Shown here: piece by piece, positions 26,109 to 37,100 of the stretch
Layout: each line of letters starts with the position of its first letter
How positions within the stretch are numbered: the first letter of the stretch is position 1
From: Oreocharis arfaki
Lineage: Eukaryota > Chordata > Aves > Passeriformes > Paramythiidae
Assembly (NCBI GenBank): GCA_013398015.1
Contig: VZRR01014189.1
Coordinates: 62,001 to 126,000 of the forward strand
Direction: 5' to 3'
Length of the DNA stretch: 64,000 bases
Program-made: the position numbers and the translations under genes
Notes under the pieces: model-generated
Told to the model about the DNA's origin: nothing
The model's input: the letters and a program-made list of their open reading frames with translations, nothing else
Databases searched by the model: none

Positions 26109-26840
26109 TTACAGAAAATGCTCTGTGGTATGAATTATCCAAGACTGGTTAAAAGATGTTGTCAGTCCCTTTTCCAGAAGACTTGGCTTCCTGCTGGAGG
26201 GTAAATACCTCAGCAAGACCAGCTGTAAAGCCATCGAGGTGCTCCCAGTTAGACTGGTGATACTGGGCACGAATCTGAGCCAGAGCCTGGGGTGCAGCCT
26301 TGCCAAACAGAATTGTGCTGCTGGTTCTATTGCATAGAAAATAGTCCAGAAATCTGAGTTTATTCCCTTCTCTGCATTTCTTTGTAGAAAGCAGCAAAGC
26401 AGCTCAGTGTCTGAGGCAGAGTGGGCATGTGTGATGTCTGCATGCCTTGAATTTATGTTCAATAGCTTCAATGGAGCCCAAGCATCGATCAAGTGTGACA
26501 AAGCAACGACAATCTCATCCTCTACTTCAGTCAAAACAAAGTTGTGACGCTCTTTTCTTGTCCCTTGGTGACAATGGAAAGGGGAAATAATTGGAATGGA
26601 TGCTTTTAGAACAGGTCCCACTGCTCTGTGTGTTTTATGGTACAGAGCAGCCCAGTGCTCCTCTAGTTCAGTTATAAAGTAAGGCAGTGTTCCGAGGGGC
26701 GCTGTCCCACCGTGGGCAGTGGGAGCTCGTTTAAGATGAAGTTTAGGCTGAGGATTATTCTCTAACAGTTTGTGCCCATGGTCAGGTTCCTGGCATGTGA
26801 CTGCCCAGCTGCAGCTCTGGATGGAGCCCAGGGGCTCCAT
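26109..26840 (-). other. Unassigned 243-codon open reading frame, possible decayed coding remnant
   Basis: Longest uninterrupted ORF outside the known genes, running from a Met to a stop. I do not recognise the protein. An overlapping frame of the same strand (26149-26397) gives a rather protein-like peptide (NWEHLDGFTAGLAEVFTLQQ), which would fit a frameshifted retrocopy. There is no poly(A) tail, splice signal or promoter nearby. It may equally be chance. Confidence 0.15.
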
Positions 26841-29707
26841 GTGAATCCCTGGGGCCCTCCCCAGGGCTGGAAGTGCTGTGAACTTCTCCTGACGCCTGTA
26901 CCAAGTGTGTTCCTCAAGAGCTGTCAGGCCCAGGATAGAAAGTGCCCCTCTGCAGCAGGGCCAGGGATCTCATTGCAGAGGGGAAATTTCCCACATCTTT
27001 GAGACTTACTGGAAGTCATTTCCACAGCTGTCAGAGAGGAAAAAAAGGTGATGGCCACAAGGAAGTCACAGAGTGGAGAGGGATCAGTGAAAAAGTAAAT
27101 TAGTAAATACCTGTGCCTTTGTAAACTACGTCAGGGTGATCCAACACCTGAGCATCCTGCACGTGCTGGCTCTTTTCACGTTTGGACTGCGGGAGAAACA
27201 GGGGTGTATACCCAGATCTCTGGGTGAAATCCTCTCTTGTGCACCCATCTGTGCTGCCTTTTGTGCTGAGCTCTTCTCTCCCCGCCTGCTGGTGCTGGGC
27301 TGTGCCTGCGGTACCTCGTTGCAGATGAAGGGTGTTCAAGAGCTCAGCTCGCTGCTAAACAGGCAGTTTTCTTCTTCAGGGTTGCTTGTCTGACACCTTT
27401 TCTGCACATTAAATTCACACTACACAGCATTTAAAAACAAGGGAAGCAGATTCTCTCCACGCCTCACAGCAAATCTTACATAAACAAAAACCTTCACGTC
27501 TTCTGTTGCGTTGACTGTGATTTAACACTTGGGTTTTGGCAGACTGGAGCAGCCCGAATCTCGTCACTGTGACTTGGGCAGTGCCCTGGGGCACCTCTGT
27601 GTGGGTGTCCTGAGGAGGGGACAGGCACTGGTGTTGGATTAGGGAGTGGCAAATGCCCAAGGGGCCCGTGACCAAAGGTGTCCGTGGGTGTGGTAGTGGC
27701 AGGACCAACACTCAGGATTTCATGGTGGCTGGTGGTTGTTCCTTGTTCTGCAGATTGCTTTGCCTCTCCCTCTCTCTGGTGCATGTTTCCCACTCGGTTC
27801 TTTGGCCGTGTCCCAAAGCCACGAGGGCTCCTGGTGGATATGTGGCAGCCAGGTTCCCATCCCCATTTGGCTCTGGTGACTCCCTGCCAGTGAGGACATT
27901 TCCTTCACGTTTTCATGGTACATTCCTGAGGTTCTGGTGGCTCTTCCCTGCTATTTGCTCAGCTGAGAGAATGAAAACTGAAACTAGTTACAGCTCCCCC
28001 CTCCAACATTATATTCCCTTTCCTTTATGAAGGCCAATTACTTTTATTAGCTCTCTTAAAACACATTATCAGCTCTCTGGCAGACCAAACCTGCTGCAGG
28101 AGCAGAGCCCTTCCCACCGTGAATACCAATGACCAATTTAATGGACAAGTCCCTCTTCAGCAGTTCTTAATATCTGGAAGAAGAAAATGAAGTTATCCAC
28201 ATGCGTCTTCTCAGTCTGCCAGGGACCATACAGAGTAGGGAATGATCACAAAGCCTCAGCCTGGAGCAGAAAGAGAATAAAACTCAGTGAGTTTTAAGGG
28301 CTTTAAGAGGCATCTGGCTGAGCTGCCTGATCTCTGGCTGTGGGTGTAGGATCTTGGTGCCTTGAGCTGTGTGTTTTCTGTGCCTCATGAGTAAAGTGAG
28401 CCCAGAGAGGCTGTAAAACCTTGGATCCAAGCCAAAGCCCAGCACTCACCAGGAATCTTTCCATTGCCCTCACTGGGGCTTGGATGAAGCGGATCAGGAG
28501 TGTGCAGGAGATGGGTGAGGCCTTTCAGGGTGTGTTTATCTGAAATGTGCATGTCTTGCTCTTGAATATCAGGAAGGGGGCTAAGCAGCATCTTGGCTGG
28601 GCAAAACGTTGGCCCATCAGGGTAAGAACCCACCTAGAAATTACTTTCTCCCAGGAGAGGTATTGGAAGAGAGGGATGGCACTTCAGAAAAAGTGTGGAT
28701 GGGTGAAGGGCTTCTCAGGGACTCAGGACGTGCCACCGCTCAGCGTGGGGTGACAAACTCAGCCCCCTGTCCCCAAACCTTGCTTATCTCAACCCATGGC
28801 ATGTCTGAGGTGCTGCTGCTGCTGCTGGCTGAGCTGGGAATGCTGTTGTTCCTGCCAGCTGCTCTGCTTAGATTAATCTTTGCTGTGTAACAGGTTTGGA
28901 TGTCCCAACCTGGGGTCAGCCAACATGGGGGTCACACCGACCACTTTCCTTTCTGTTGTTGCATGTAAAGGATCTCCCTAGAAACTGGCCTCTGAATTCC
29001 TGAACAATGAAAATGCAAATTCAGGATGTCAGCTCTGTACCCAAAAATAAGATTTCAGAACCATTTAGCATTTCAGAGTGGTTCTGTGACAACGTGAAGA
29101 CTTGCAGTTGTCTCTCATGATGAGAGACAGGCAGAGCTCCTCAGCTCACACTCAGATCTGAGCACCAATGAGTGCTTTATCCCCAAACTTTATAATATAT
29201 GTGTTATTTGTAGTGCTTTTCAACTTCAAAGAGCTTGAAAAACATTAATGCAACTTCACAAAAGGCTTCTGTTCTCGCTGCCACTCTGCTAATGGGGAAA
29301 ATGGAGATGAGCCTGAGTCTGGCTGGGGCTGCTGGGGCTCGGCCCACCCCGACGGCGGGGCCGAGGGCAGCCCCTTGAGCCAGCACTGAATTGCTGGGGA
29401 ATTCCTCCAGATGTTTGAACATGCGGTGATTTCAGACCTCTGCAAATTGACCAGAGATTTTCTGTTAGGAATTCTGGTTTTCTTTAGGATTGTGGACAGC
29501 TAAACACAGAGGGAAGGCCACTTCAGTTCCCCTTTCTCCTGATTTTTAAATTGGTGAAAGGAGTACACTGTAAACCACGTACATTTTCCTGCCTGGGGGG
29601 AAAATGCTGAGCAGATTCTGAAAATTGAGCTGTAAAAAAAAAAGAACGAAAAAACACCCCACCTCTTGTTGCTGAGGGACCATGAGAGTGAAAAGGGCTT
29701 GGCTGGA

Positions 29708-29736
29708 GGGGCTGGGGGAGCGTGTGGGGCTGGGGG
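29708..29736 (+). other. G-quadruplex-type motif
   Basis: Four runs of 4-5 G are separated by loops of 2, 7 and 2 nt (GGGG, GGGGG, GGGG, GGGGG). This meets the usual pattern for an intramolecular quadruplex. It sits in a short GC-rich island about 450 bp beyond the predicted CACNG1 poly(A) signal. Confidence 0.6.
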
Positions 29737-30189
29737 CCCCCCAGCGCTGCAGATGGTTGGACTGGGGGACTCCCACCCCCCCAGTGCTTCAGGCAGCTGT
29801 GGCAGAGCCCTGCAGGGTCTCAGCAACAAAGCAGCGCCCGCAGCATCCCCCAGCACTGCCTGGGGTCTGCTCTTCTGCAGCAGCAGCAGCAGCGAGGCAC
29901 CGGCGGGGCGTTCTCAGGGCTGCCTCTCCCGGCTCTTTCAGGCTGAGTCCTTTCTGTCTCGGCAGCTGCTTTGAAGGATTTTTCCTGAGGTGTAGCTTTC
30001 TGTACACATGTGCAGTGAGCAAAGCAGGGTGCTCTTAAAAAGCCACTCATGGGGAACAAATGAGAGCTCCGTGCAGCAAACACCACCCAGCGCTGCACTG
30101 TCGTTGTGGACCTGGCAGAACCTGATGGGCCAAGTGATTCATCCATCAAAATAATTTCCAGAAAATCATGCTACTGGAAGATTATGCTT

Positions 30190-30941
30190 TTTATTAAAGG
30201 AAAACATTGCTCTTCACGTTCAGTACTTCTTGGCTTTGCCACTGAAGTTTAAGCAGAACAAAAGACTCTGTGTTGTGGGGTTTTATGCTTGATTTAAAAG
30301 AATGAATCTGCAGGGTGTAAATTTGGAGGGGGGATTTTTATCCCAATGCTGCACAAAGTTCTGTTTTGTTTTTATATCAAATGTTAACAGTTTAGTAGAA
30401 GAGCATAAGGATCTCCAACTTATTCTGGAGAGACAAGCTTACCTTTCTGAGGGAAGGAGAGAGGAGTATGGCATAAATGGGGACATTGACTCCCCACGGA
30501 GTCTCTCTCTGACCAAGTAGGGTGTAAAAGCCTGATATCCCTCATGGGTCTATGCCCAACTACACCAAACATCTCCATAACAAAGCTGACTCCTCTGTGG
30601 CCCAAGCTGTCTCAGACACAGATTTCCCCTCAACTGCATCAGCACAGGTCAGCCCCAAACTGGCACAGAGCAGTGCCATTCACACACACCCATCACAGTG
30701 TGGAGTGATCTTTCTGCTTTCTTAAAAAAAGAAAAAAGAAAAAAAGAATCAAAAAAGAGAGAAAAAAAAAGGATAAAAAGAGAGGAAAAGAAAAAGAAAG
30801 CAACAATTGCAATCGAACATGCCTTGGTTCACTAATGACTCACTTGATGGAGAGCACACTGCATAGTGAGACCCAGACATTTTAAAAAATACAAATCTTT
30901 TCAGAACACTTTCTGGATTTTTTTCATGGGTGCAGGGAACA
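30190..30941 (-). other. CACNG1: CACNG1 3' untranslated region (predicted)
   Basis: Runs from the CACNG1 stop to an AATAAA (TTTATT on the plus strand at 30190-30195), giving about 750 nt. It contains an almost pure pyrimidine tract in the transcript (plus-strand purines at 30722-30801). No transcript evidence is available here, so the end is inferred from the signal alone. Confidence 0.45.
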
Positions 30942-31168
30942 TCAGTGCTCTGGTTCTGCATCCATGCAGGTCTCCCAGGGGTTCTGGGGGAAGCGGGGCA
31001 GCGCGATGAGGAGGAGGGCGATGCCGCAGACGAAGAGCAGCACGAAGGAGGCGCAGGCACAGGCGAAGGACCAGGAGTAACTGTACTTGATCCAGGCTGT
31101 CTCCTTGCTGTCAATCATCCTCTTCACGGATTGTCTCATGACTTCAACAGAGATGATGATGCAGAGAC
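30942..31168 (-). CDS. CACNG1: CACNG1 coding exon 4 (TM3 end, TM4, stop)
   Basis: Acceptor (minus) CTTCCTTCAG next to 31168. It encodes GLCIIISVEVMRQSVKRMID, the TM4 segment SWSFACACASFVLLF and continues to PRFPQNPWETCMDAEPEH and the stop. Nearly identical to mammalian gamma-1. Confidence 0.96.
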
Positions 31169-34100
31169 CTGAAGGAAGATAGGAGCAGTGGGTTGAATAA
31201 CCAGCTGTCAATTTTTCATCCTTAATTAACCGCCTCATCTGTTGTTTTGCATACAGGAACTGCAGTGAGATTCACAGGTGAGTCACTGATTTCAGTGTTT
31301 GAAGGAACCAATGCTCAGAGCTGCCAAGAGCTCTGCCATAACCCAGGTCAGCCACTGACTTGTTGAGTGTGATCTTTTAGGCAGGCTTGGATGGGAAGCT
31401 CAAAGTGGGGGAGGAATAATTGCATTCCCTGGGGAGCTTTTTCAGAGGTTGAGGAAGATTTTATATTGAGGTGACAATTTGCACCTCTGTCTTTCACTTA
31501 CTGTGGCATGTCAAGGTATTCCTGGCTCATGTAAAAGTGCAGTCTTCGTGTATTTGGGAGACAATTGAATATTTTGGGCCTGGATCAGCCATTTTGTTGG
31601 TTTGAGGCTTAATAAATGAGACAGAATATTGTGTGTCTCTGGTTCAGACTGGGATTGGCAGTGAATATACTAGAAGGGAGTGAATATACTTTTAATGGGA
31701 GTTGGAGAAAATACAGAGCCAGCTGCTGAGCAGGATGTTCTCACAGCACACAGGGACCTGTAGTCCACGGCCAGGAAGAAAATGCTTTCAGGGCATTTTT
31801 AGAAGGGTCTCCATCGCCCTGGATCTATCTTAAATTTCTCTGTGTTGTCCTGTGAGCCAGGTGTAGAAATGCGAGCAGCCCTCCTCGTACCTGCGAAGGT
31901 GTAGAACATGGATGCTGGCTTCAGCAGGTAATCCCTCTTCTTCCTGAAGGACAGGAGGACGCAGATCGTCCCGATGATAGCAAAGCCAACGCTGAAGATG
32001 GCAATGGCTGCAGCTGAAATGCTGTATTCTGCCAAAGGGAAAAACCACCAAAAATGACAGTGTGTGCACATTCTGAGCCCGCTGCCATCAGCTGTGGGGA
32101 CATTGCAGTCGCTCATTCTGAGAAATATGTGCACTCCTGACGCTGGGGCGAGGTGGTTTGGTGAATTATTTCCCTCAAGTGAAAACAGGGGCAAGTACTG
32201 GCCATGTATCTTTTGCATGTGGATGGTATAAAATCACAGCAGGAAGGGGAAAACACTTTCTGAACAGCTGCTGATGGAGCCCGGGGCACCTTTGCTCATC
32301 AGCCCACCTGTATGGGGCTGATGGGGTGCCAGGCTGGAGCCACTTTGGCTCTGCCATGTAAATGTTATTGTTTAAAGCCTTGCTGGGCTCCGCACTCTTG
32401 TCCCTTCCATCACCCCACACTCTGCTCCCAGAGTAAATAGACAGCTCTCTGCTATTTTTATCCCATGCTTTTTGGCCCATGCGTGGTGCTGGTGCTGTCC
32501 CAGAGCATGGAGAACTGAGTGCACTGCGGGTTCAGCACAGCAGGCCAAGGGTGAAGTCTTTGCACAGCTCATTTTTATTCTTTTGCCTTTATGACAATGA
32601 TTTCCAGCTCTGTGAAAACCCAGCTTCTTCAGGGGGCGGGATTAAACCCTCCCCAGAAGTCCTGGTTTTTGCTAAGCCATGCACTGCACACTTCCCCCAG
32701 CCCAGCTCAGCTCAGTGCCTGGGTGGAGGGGCAGAGTTGCTAATTGAGTAATTCAGGCCTTCATTTGCATGTTGTGTTCTTTTTCAGATTAGTTTAACAT
32801 TTAACACATGTAGCCATGCATGAACATCACACTGCCTGATGATATTTGCCTTTCAAGCCATTAAAAAAAAAATATCTCCCAGGCAAATTCATGAAGGATT
32901 TTTTTGCCTGTTACTAATTAGCTCCCATCCAAATGAGCTGTTTCTGCGAAGGGGAACAGCAGATCACTCTTTGTTCTCACTGCTTTTCATATCTCTGTTT
33001 TATTATCATTTTCTAAACTTTTTTCTTTTCTCTGTGCTGGAACTGCCTGAAAGTGTTCGTTTCATTGTAAAATCTTTTGCTGGGCTTAAGATTTTCTTTT
33101 TGCCCCAAAGAAAAGAAGTTCTTCCTGATATTTTTTTTTTCTGAAGAAGAAATTCTTCCTGATTTTTTTCTTCATTGCCCTGAAGGCATTGGGTACATTT
33201 TGAAGATCGGGTGGCTGGATCAGATAGCAGATAAGTGAGCAAAAGCAGGTGACTCCGATACATGCCTTTCTATCCAGTTAAAATTCCTGTCTTTCTTGCC
33301 GTAGGAAGCTACTTTTTTAGGGAACCTATCCTCGGGGTTTTCCACCATTACAATTTCCACCAGAAGCAAAGCAGATTAATACATGTAATGTAACCATTGG
33401 CTGACATTTTCCACAGTAAATACGTTGTGTGGCAAACTAGGAAGGAGTTTGTCCTCAAAGAGAGGATGAGAAAGAGAGAGGAGCATGTTAGGGGAGCCCT
33501 CAAAATATCTGGACTTTTTAAAAATGGGAAATTTGTCCATAAAAGACTACTTTGCTATAAACACTGACAGTTCACGTCTTTGTAGGATCCCTGTTCCTTC
33601 CATCCATCGATCGCTCTATTTTTCACACGGCTTTCATATAAAATCAATATGAAGCGTAAAATTCCTGATGGTCTTCAGAGAGCCTCTGCACTTCTTTTCA
33701 GGGTCAAGGCTCTGCTTGGGGTATGATTTATTCATTTAGGTTTTATTAATATCTTCCCCTTCGATGGCAAAGGCTGAGTGTCATGGATAGTGCCAATGTT
33801 GTAAAGTCATTTTTATGCAGAAAGGACTTTTTGCAGTTTTCCTGCGTATTGACATTGTTATATATTTGTGGGACAACTTATGTAAAATCATGTTTACGAG
33901 TGTGATCATATATTAAAATAATTGTCCCCATGAAGCTGGGATTTGACCTTGTCCAGGGCATTTTCCACATTTTTCCCAGTTGATGATGCCTGTCAGAAAT
34001 TCTGCTGCTTTCAGTGGAACTGGGGCTGAACCCTCATTCTGGGGACCCCTTTCCATTAGATCTTGTGTGCCCATCACTTCATCCAGCATTAGGAAAATAT

Positions 34101-37100
34101 TCTTTTGGAATCATTACCTTTCTGGGTGGTTACTTCAAATATCTCCGAGGTCTCCCCTGGAGTGAAGTGCTTGAAGTAGGAGCAGTTGTGGTCTGAAAGA
34201 GAAAAGAAAATTCAATTTTGTGCGCTTGGAAACCTCTGATAAAATGTAGTAGAACTGAATTAGCTTTTTATTGATGGACCAAGCTTGCAGTGGTTTTGAA
34301 GCTCCCTGCCCTTGGTGATACCAAACTGGAGTTGGATCTGATTTCCTCAGGAGCACATGAGGACACCAGGCTCCAGCACGGACAAGGCTGAAGCCCCTCT
34401 GATAGCTTTTGTATCCCTCTCAGAGCTGATTGCTCTTCTGTTTAAAATATGAATTACAGATGATTTTTCTCATTCTGTCTTTGGCCATCACGCATTTCTG
34501 CCTCTCGGTGTTGCAGCATTTCCTGGGGATGTGACCTGCCGTGCCCACAGCTGAGCTGGCAGCTCCCCTCCCTCACCAACACACCCACAGTGGCATCCCT
34601 CCATTGGGGTGTGGTGACCTTGGAGTCCAAAAACGGAGGATGGAGAGTCTTCATCCACCTCTCCCTCCTGGCTCTTCCCTCGTGCAGCTCACAGATCCCT
34701 GTGTGGCAGTGGGGGGGTTTTGCTGCATGCAGGAGGTTTGCTGATATGGGGGTCCCAGAGATGAGGCTGCTGCAATGCAGCAAAGCACATGCTGCTTTAC
34801 TAAAATAGGGATGCTGAGAGCTTTTTTTTTTTTTGTCTGTCAGTAAAAAAAGACCAAAGCAGAAAAAGACCAAAGCTTTTTGAAGCCCAAGCAGTTGCCC
34901 AGGGAAGGGAAGGCCGTAGGAGCCAAGGGCAAAGAGGCTCTCATGCCGAGCTTTATCTAAGTTTGATCCCATCAGAGCAGCCTATTAAGGTAATTTGATA
35001 AGACAGCAGAGTTAGAGAGAGGGAGATCTATGAAGTTCCTCTGTCTGGACTTCACATGAGCACAGCGCCAGGTACAGGGTGTTTGTAGGGGGGGTTGAGA
35101 AATGAGCAGGGATCAGGATTGTGGGGCAGGGGGATATGGAGGCAAGGGAAGTTGTTAGCTGAGTCTCCTGATGGCCACAATCCTTTTCCCTCCTCAGCCT
35201 GGCGAGGGCCAGCCAGGGGAGGAATGTCACTGCTGTCAGCAGACACGCAGGAGACTTCCAGCCTCAGCCTCCCAGCAGCATGGGGTCTGGTGAGGACCTG
35301 CTGACTCGGAGCTTTGGCAGCAGCAGGGTAAGGGTGGAGGGTGTTCTTGCTATTTATAACCGATTTAATTGAGGGTTTGAAGGGGTGTGGAGCTGGGAGA
35401 ACAGTTGCTCGCCAGGAATTTGGCTGGAAGGGTGCGCTGGTGGGGACGCGCTGAGCAGCGCTGTTCGGCTGAGCTGGGCTGGGGGCACACGCTCAGCACC
35501 TGCCCCAGCACCTCTCGGGCACCCGAGGGGCTCCCAGTGGCCCAGGAAATGGAGCCAAGGCTGCCTGAAACACAAAAAATAGGGACCCCTTGGTTAATGC
35601 CAATGTCGCTTCCATTACATAACGGAGTTAGCACCAGCTTCCAGAAGATGCTGGGAGGAAGCCTGGGAGGACGTTGTGCCCTCTCCACATCCAGGCTGGG
35701 ACAGGCTGCTCCGGCACAGGGTGAAGCCTGAGCCAGGCTGGGTGCAGGACCACACAGGGGCTGCTGTGGGTTTCTGTCTGTAGGCAAAGAGAGCGTTTCA
35801 GTGGTTCCTTACAGCATTAATTTCTCTGGCAGAAGATCCCTGTGTTCTGCCTGTTGGTTCTTGTGGGTTTTTTCTGTCATGTAAATGGTGGCTGCTGGAG
35901 TTAGTGACTCAGGGAGGATTTATTTTCCCTCTCCCAGGAGATAGGTAATTGCAAAGCAGCGTTTTTGGGCCTGTTAGTGGAAGATTCCTTCGAGACACTC
36001 TTATCTACTTAAGTTTTTAAGCTGACTTTTATTTCATCTGCAGATTCTTCTTGCTAGAGATGAGGTTAATGTTTAGCTCTGGCATCTCCTGACCTGTTCT
36101 TTATTATCCTTGCAAATGACTGGAAGAAATATATTTGATCTCAGCCCTCTGTGACTCTAATTGTGAATTTCGAGCCTCAAAGCAGTGGTTGTGTGCCTCC
36201 ACCAGCAATTCAGTGGTGGCCAAGGCTGAGCATTGTGTCTGGGACACTTTATTTTGGGATTGTTTGGTTTAGCTTTTCATTAATTCTCTAAAAAGCCTGA
36301 ACTCGAAGGAGCCCCCAGGCGTGCAGTACAAAGGTGGAGGCATCCAGACTTGGTGTGGTGGGAGCACAGGATAGCTCTGTGTCCACTGCAGGGGAACCAA
36401 ACCAGCCCAATCCACCCTCCATCCTCATAAACCTTTTAGAGGTGGACTTGTCTGCAGGAGATGGAGCTGCCTCTGTCCTTTGCTGCCCTTGGCAAAGCTC
36501 TGCCACGGTACAATAAAAGGGGTCATCACACAAGTGGGTTGGTGTTTTTGGAAAATGCATTTGTTGTGGGAAAATACAGCTAGATTGGTTTTGGTGAAAT
36601 GCTGAACTGTTTTCAGTTTAAAGATGCTTCCATGCTCTGTTGAGCTGGGGATATCTGTTTCAACAAGTCTGTTACTCAGCAGAACCGAGGCACTGCAGTG
36701 ACTCTGGTGCCACCATGAATAAGAGAAAAGCCCATTTATGTCACAGCATGTTTACATAACAGATAGGATTTACACTGGGGTTGATCATGGATGAAAGCTG
36801 TGTGGCAATCTTTGTTTCTCTCCACCCAGTTGCATTATCTCTGCCACGAGGTCACCCCAGTGTGCTGATGGCGACAGTCCGGGGGCTCTGTGGTCGCATG
36901 AACTTCGGGTTTGTAATGTGGTTCATCACAGAGTGTCCTCACCCCTCCAAGTCACCCCCTCACAGCCTTCCTGCTCCAGGTGCCCTTCAGATCCATCACT
37001 CCTGGATGCAGGCATGGGATGCAGGAGAACTGTAATCCCACTGAACTGTGGTTGAATTTTGGGGAGCTGCAATTTGGAGACTTTGTGGGGGAAGAAAGGG

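Larger units (their letters stand above)
22096..30189. other. Intergenic region between HELZ and CACNG1 3' ends
   Basis: About 8 kb between convergent genes. It may include unrecognised HELZ 3'UTR in its AT-rich first 2.7 kb. It contains a minisatellite (23440-23696), an unassigned minus-strand ORF (26109-26840), short CTG/CAG runs (28811-28826, 29878-29893) and a G-quadruplex-type motif (29708-29736). I recognise no gene; the many short ORFs have no splice or homology support. Confidence 0.7.

Noticed and set aside
33112..33167. Imperfect direct repeat around TTCTTCCTGAT in CACNG1 intron 2
   Set aside because: Two short copies in a T-rich context; ordinary slippage is sufficient.
34454..35787. 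Minus-strand ORFs of 172 and 140 codons in CACNG1 intron 1
   Set aside because: No homology seen, no phase-compatible role in CACNG1, whose four exons already join perfectly.
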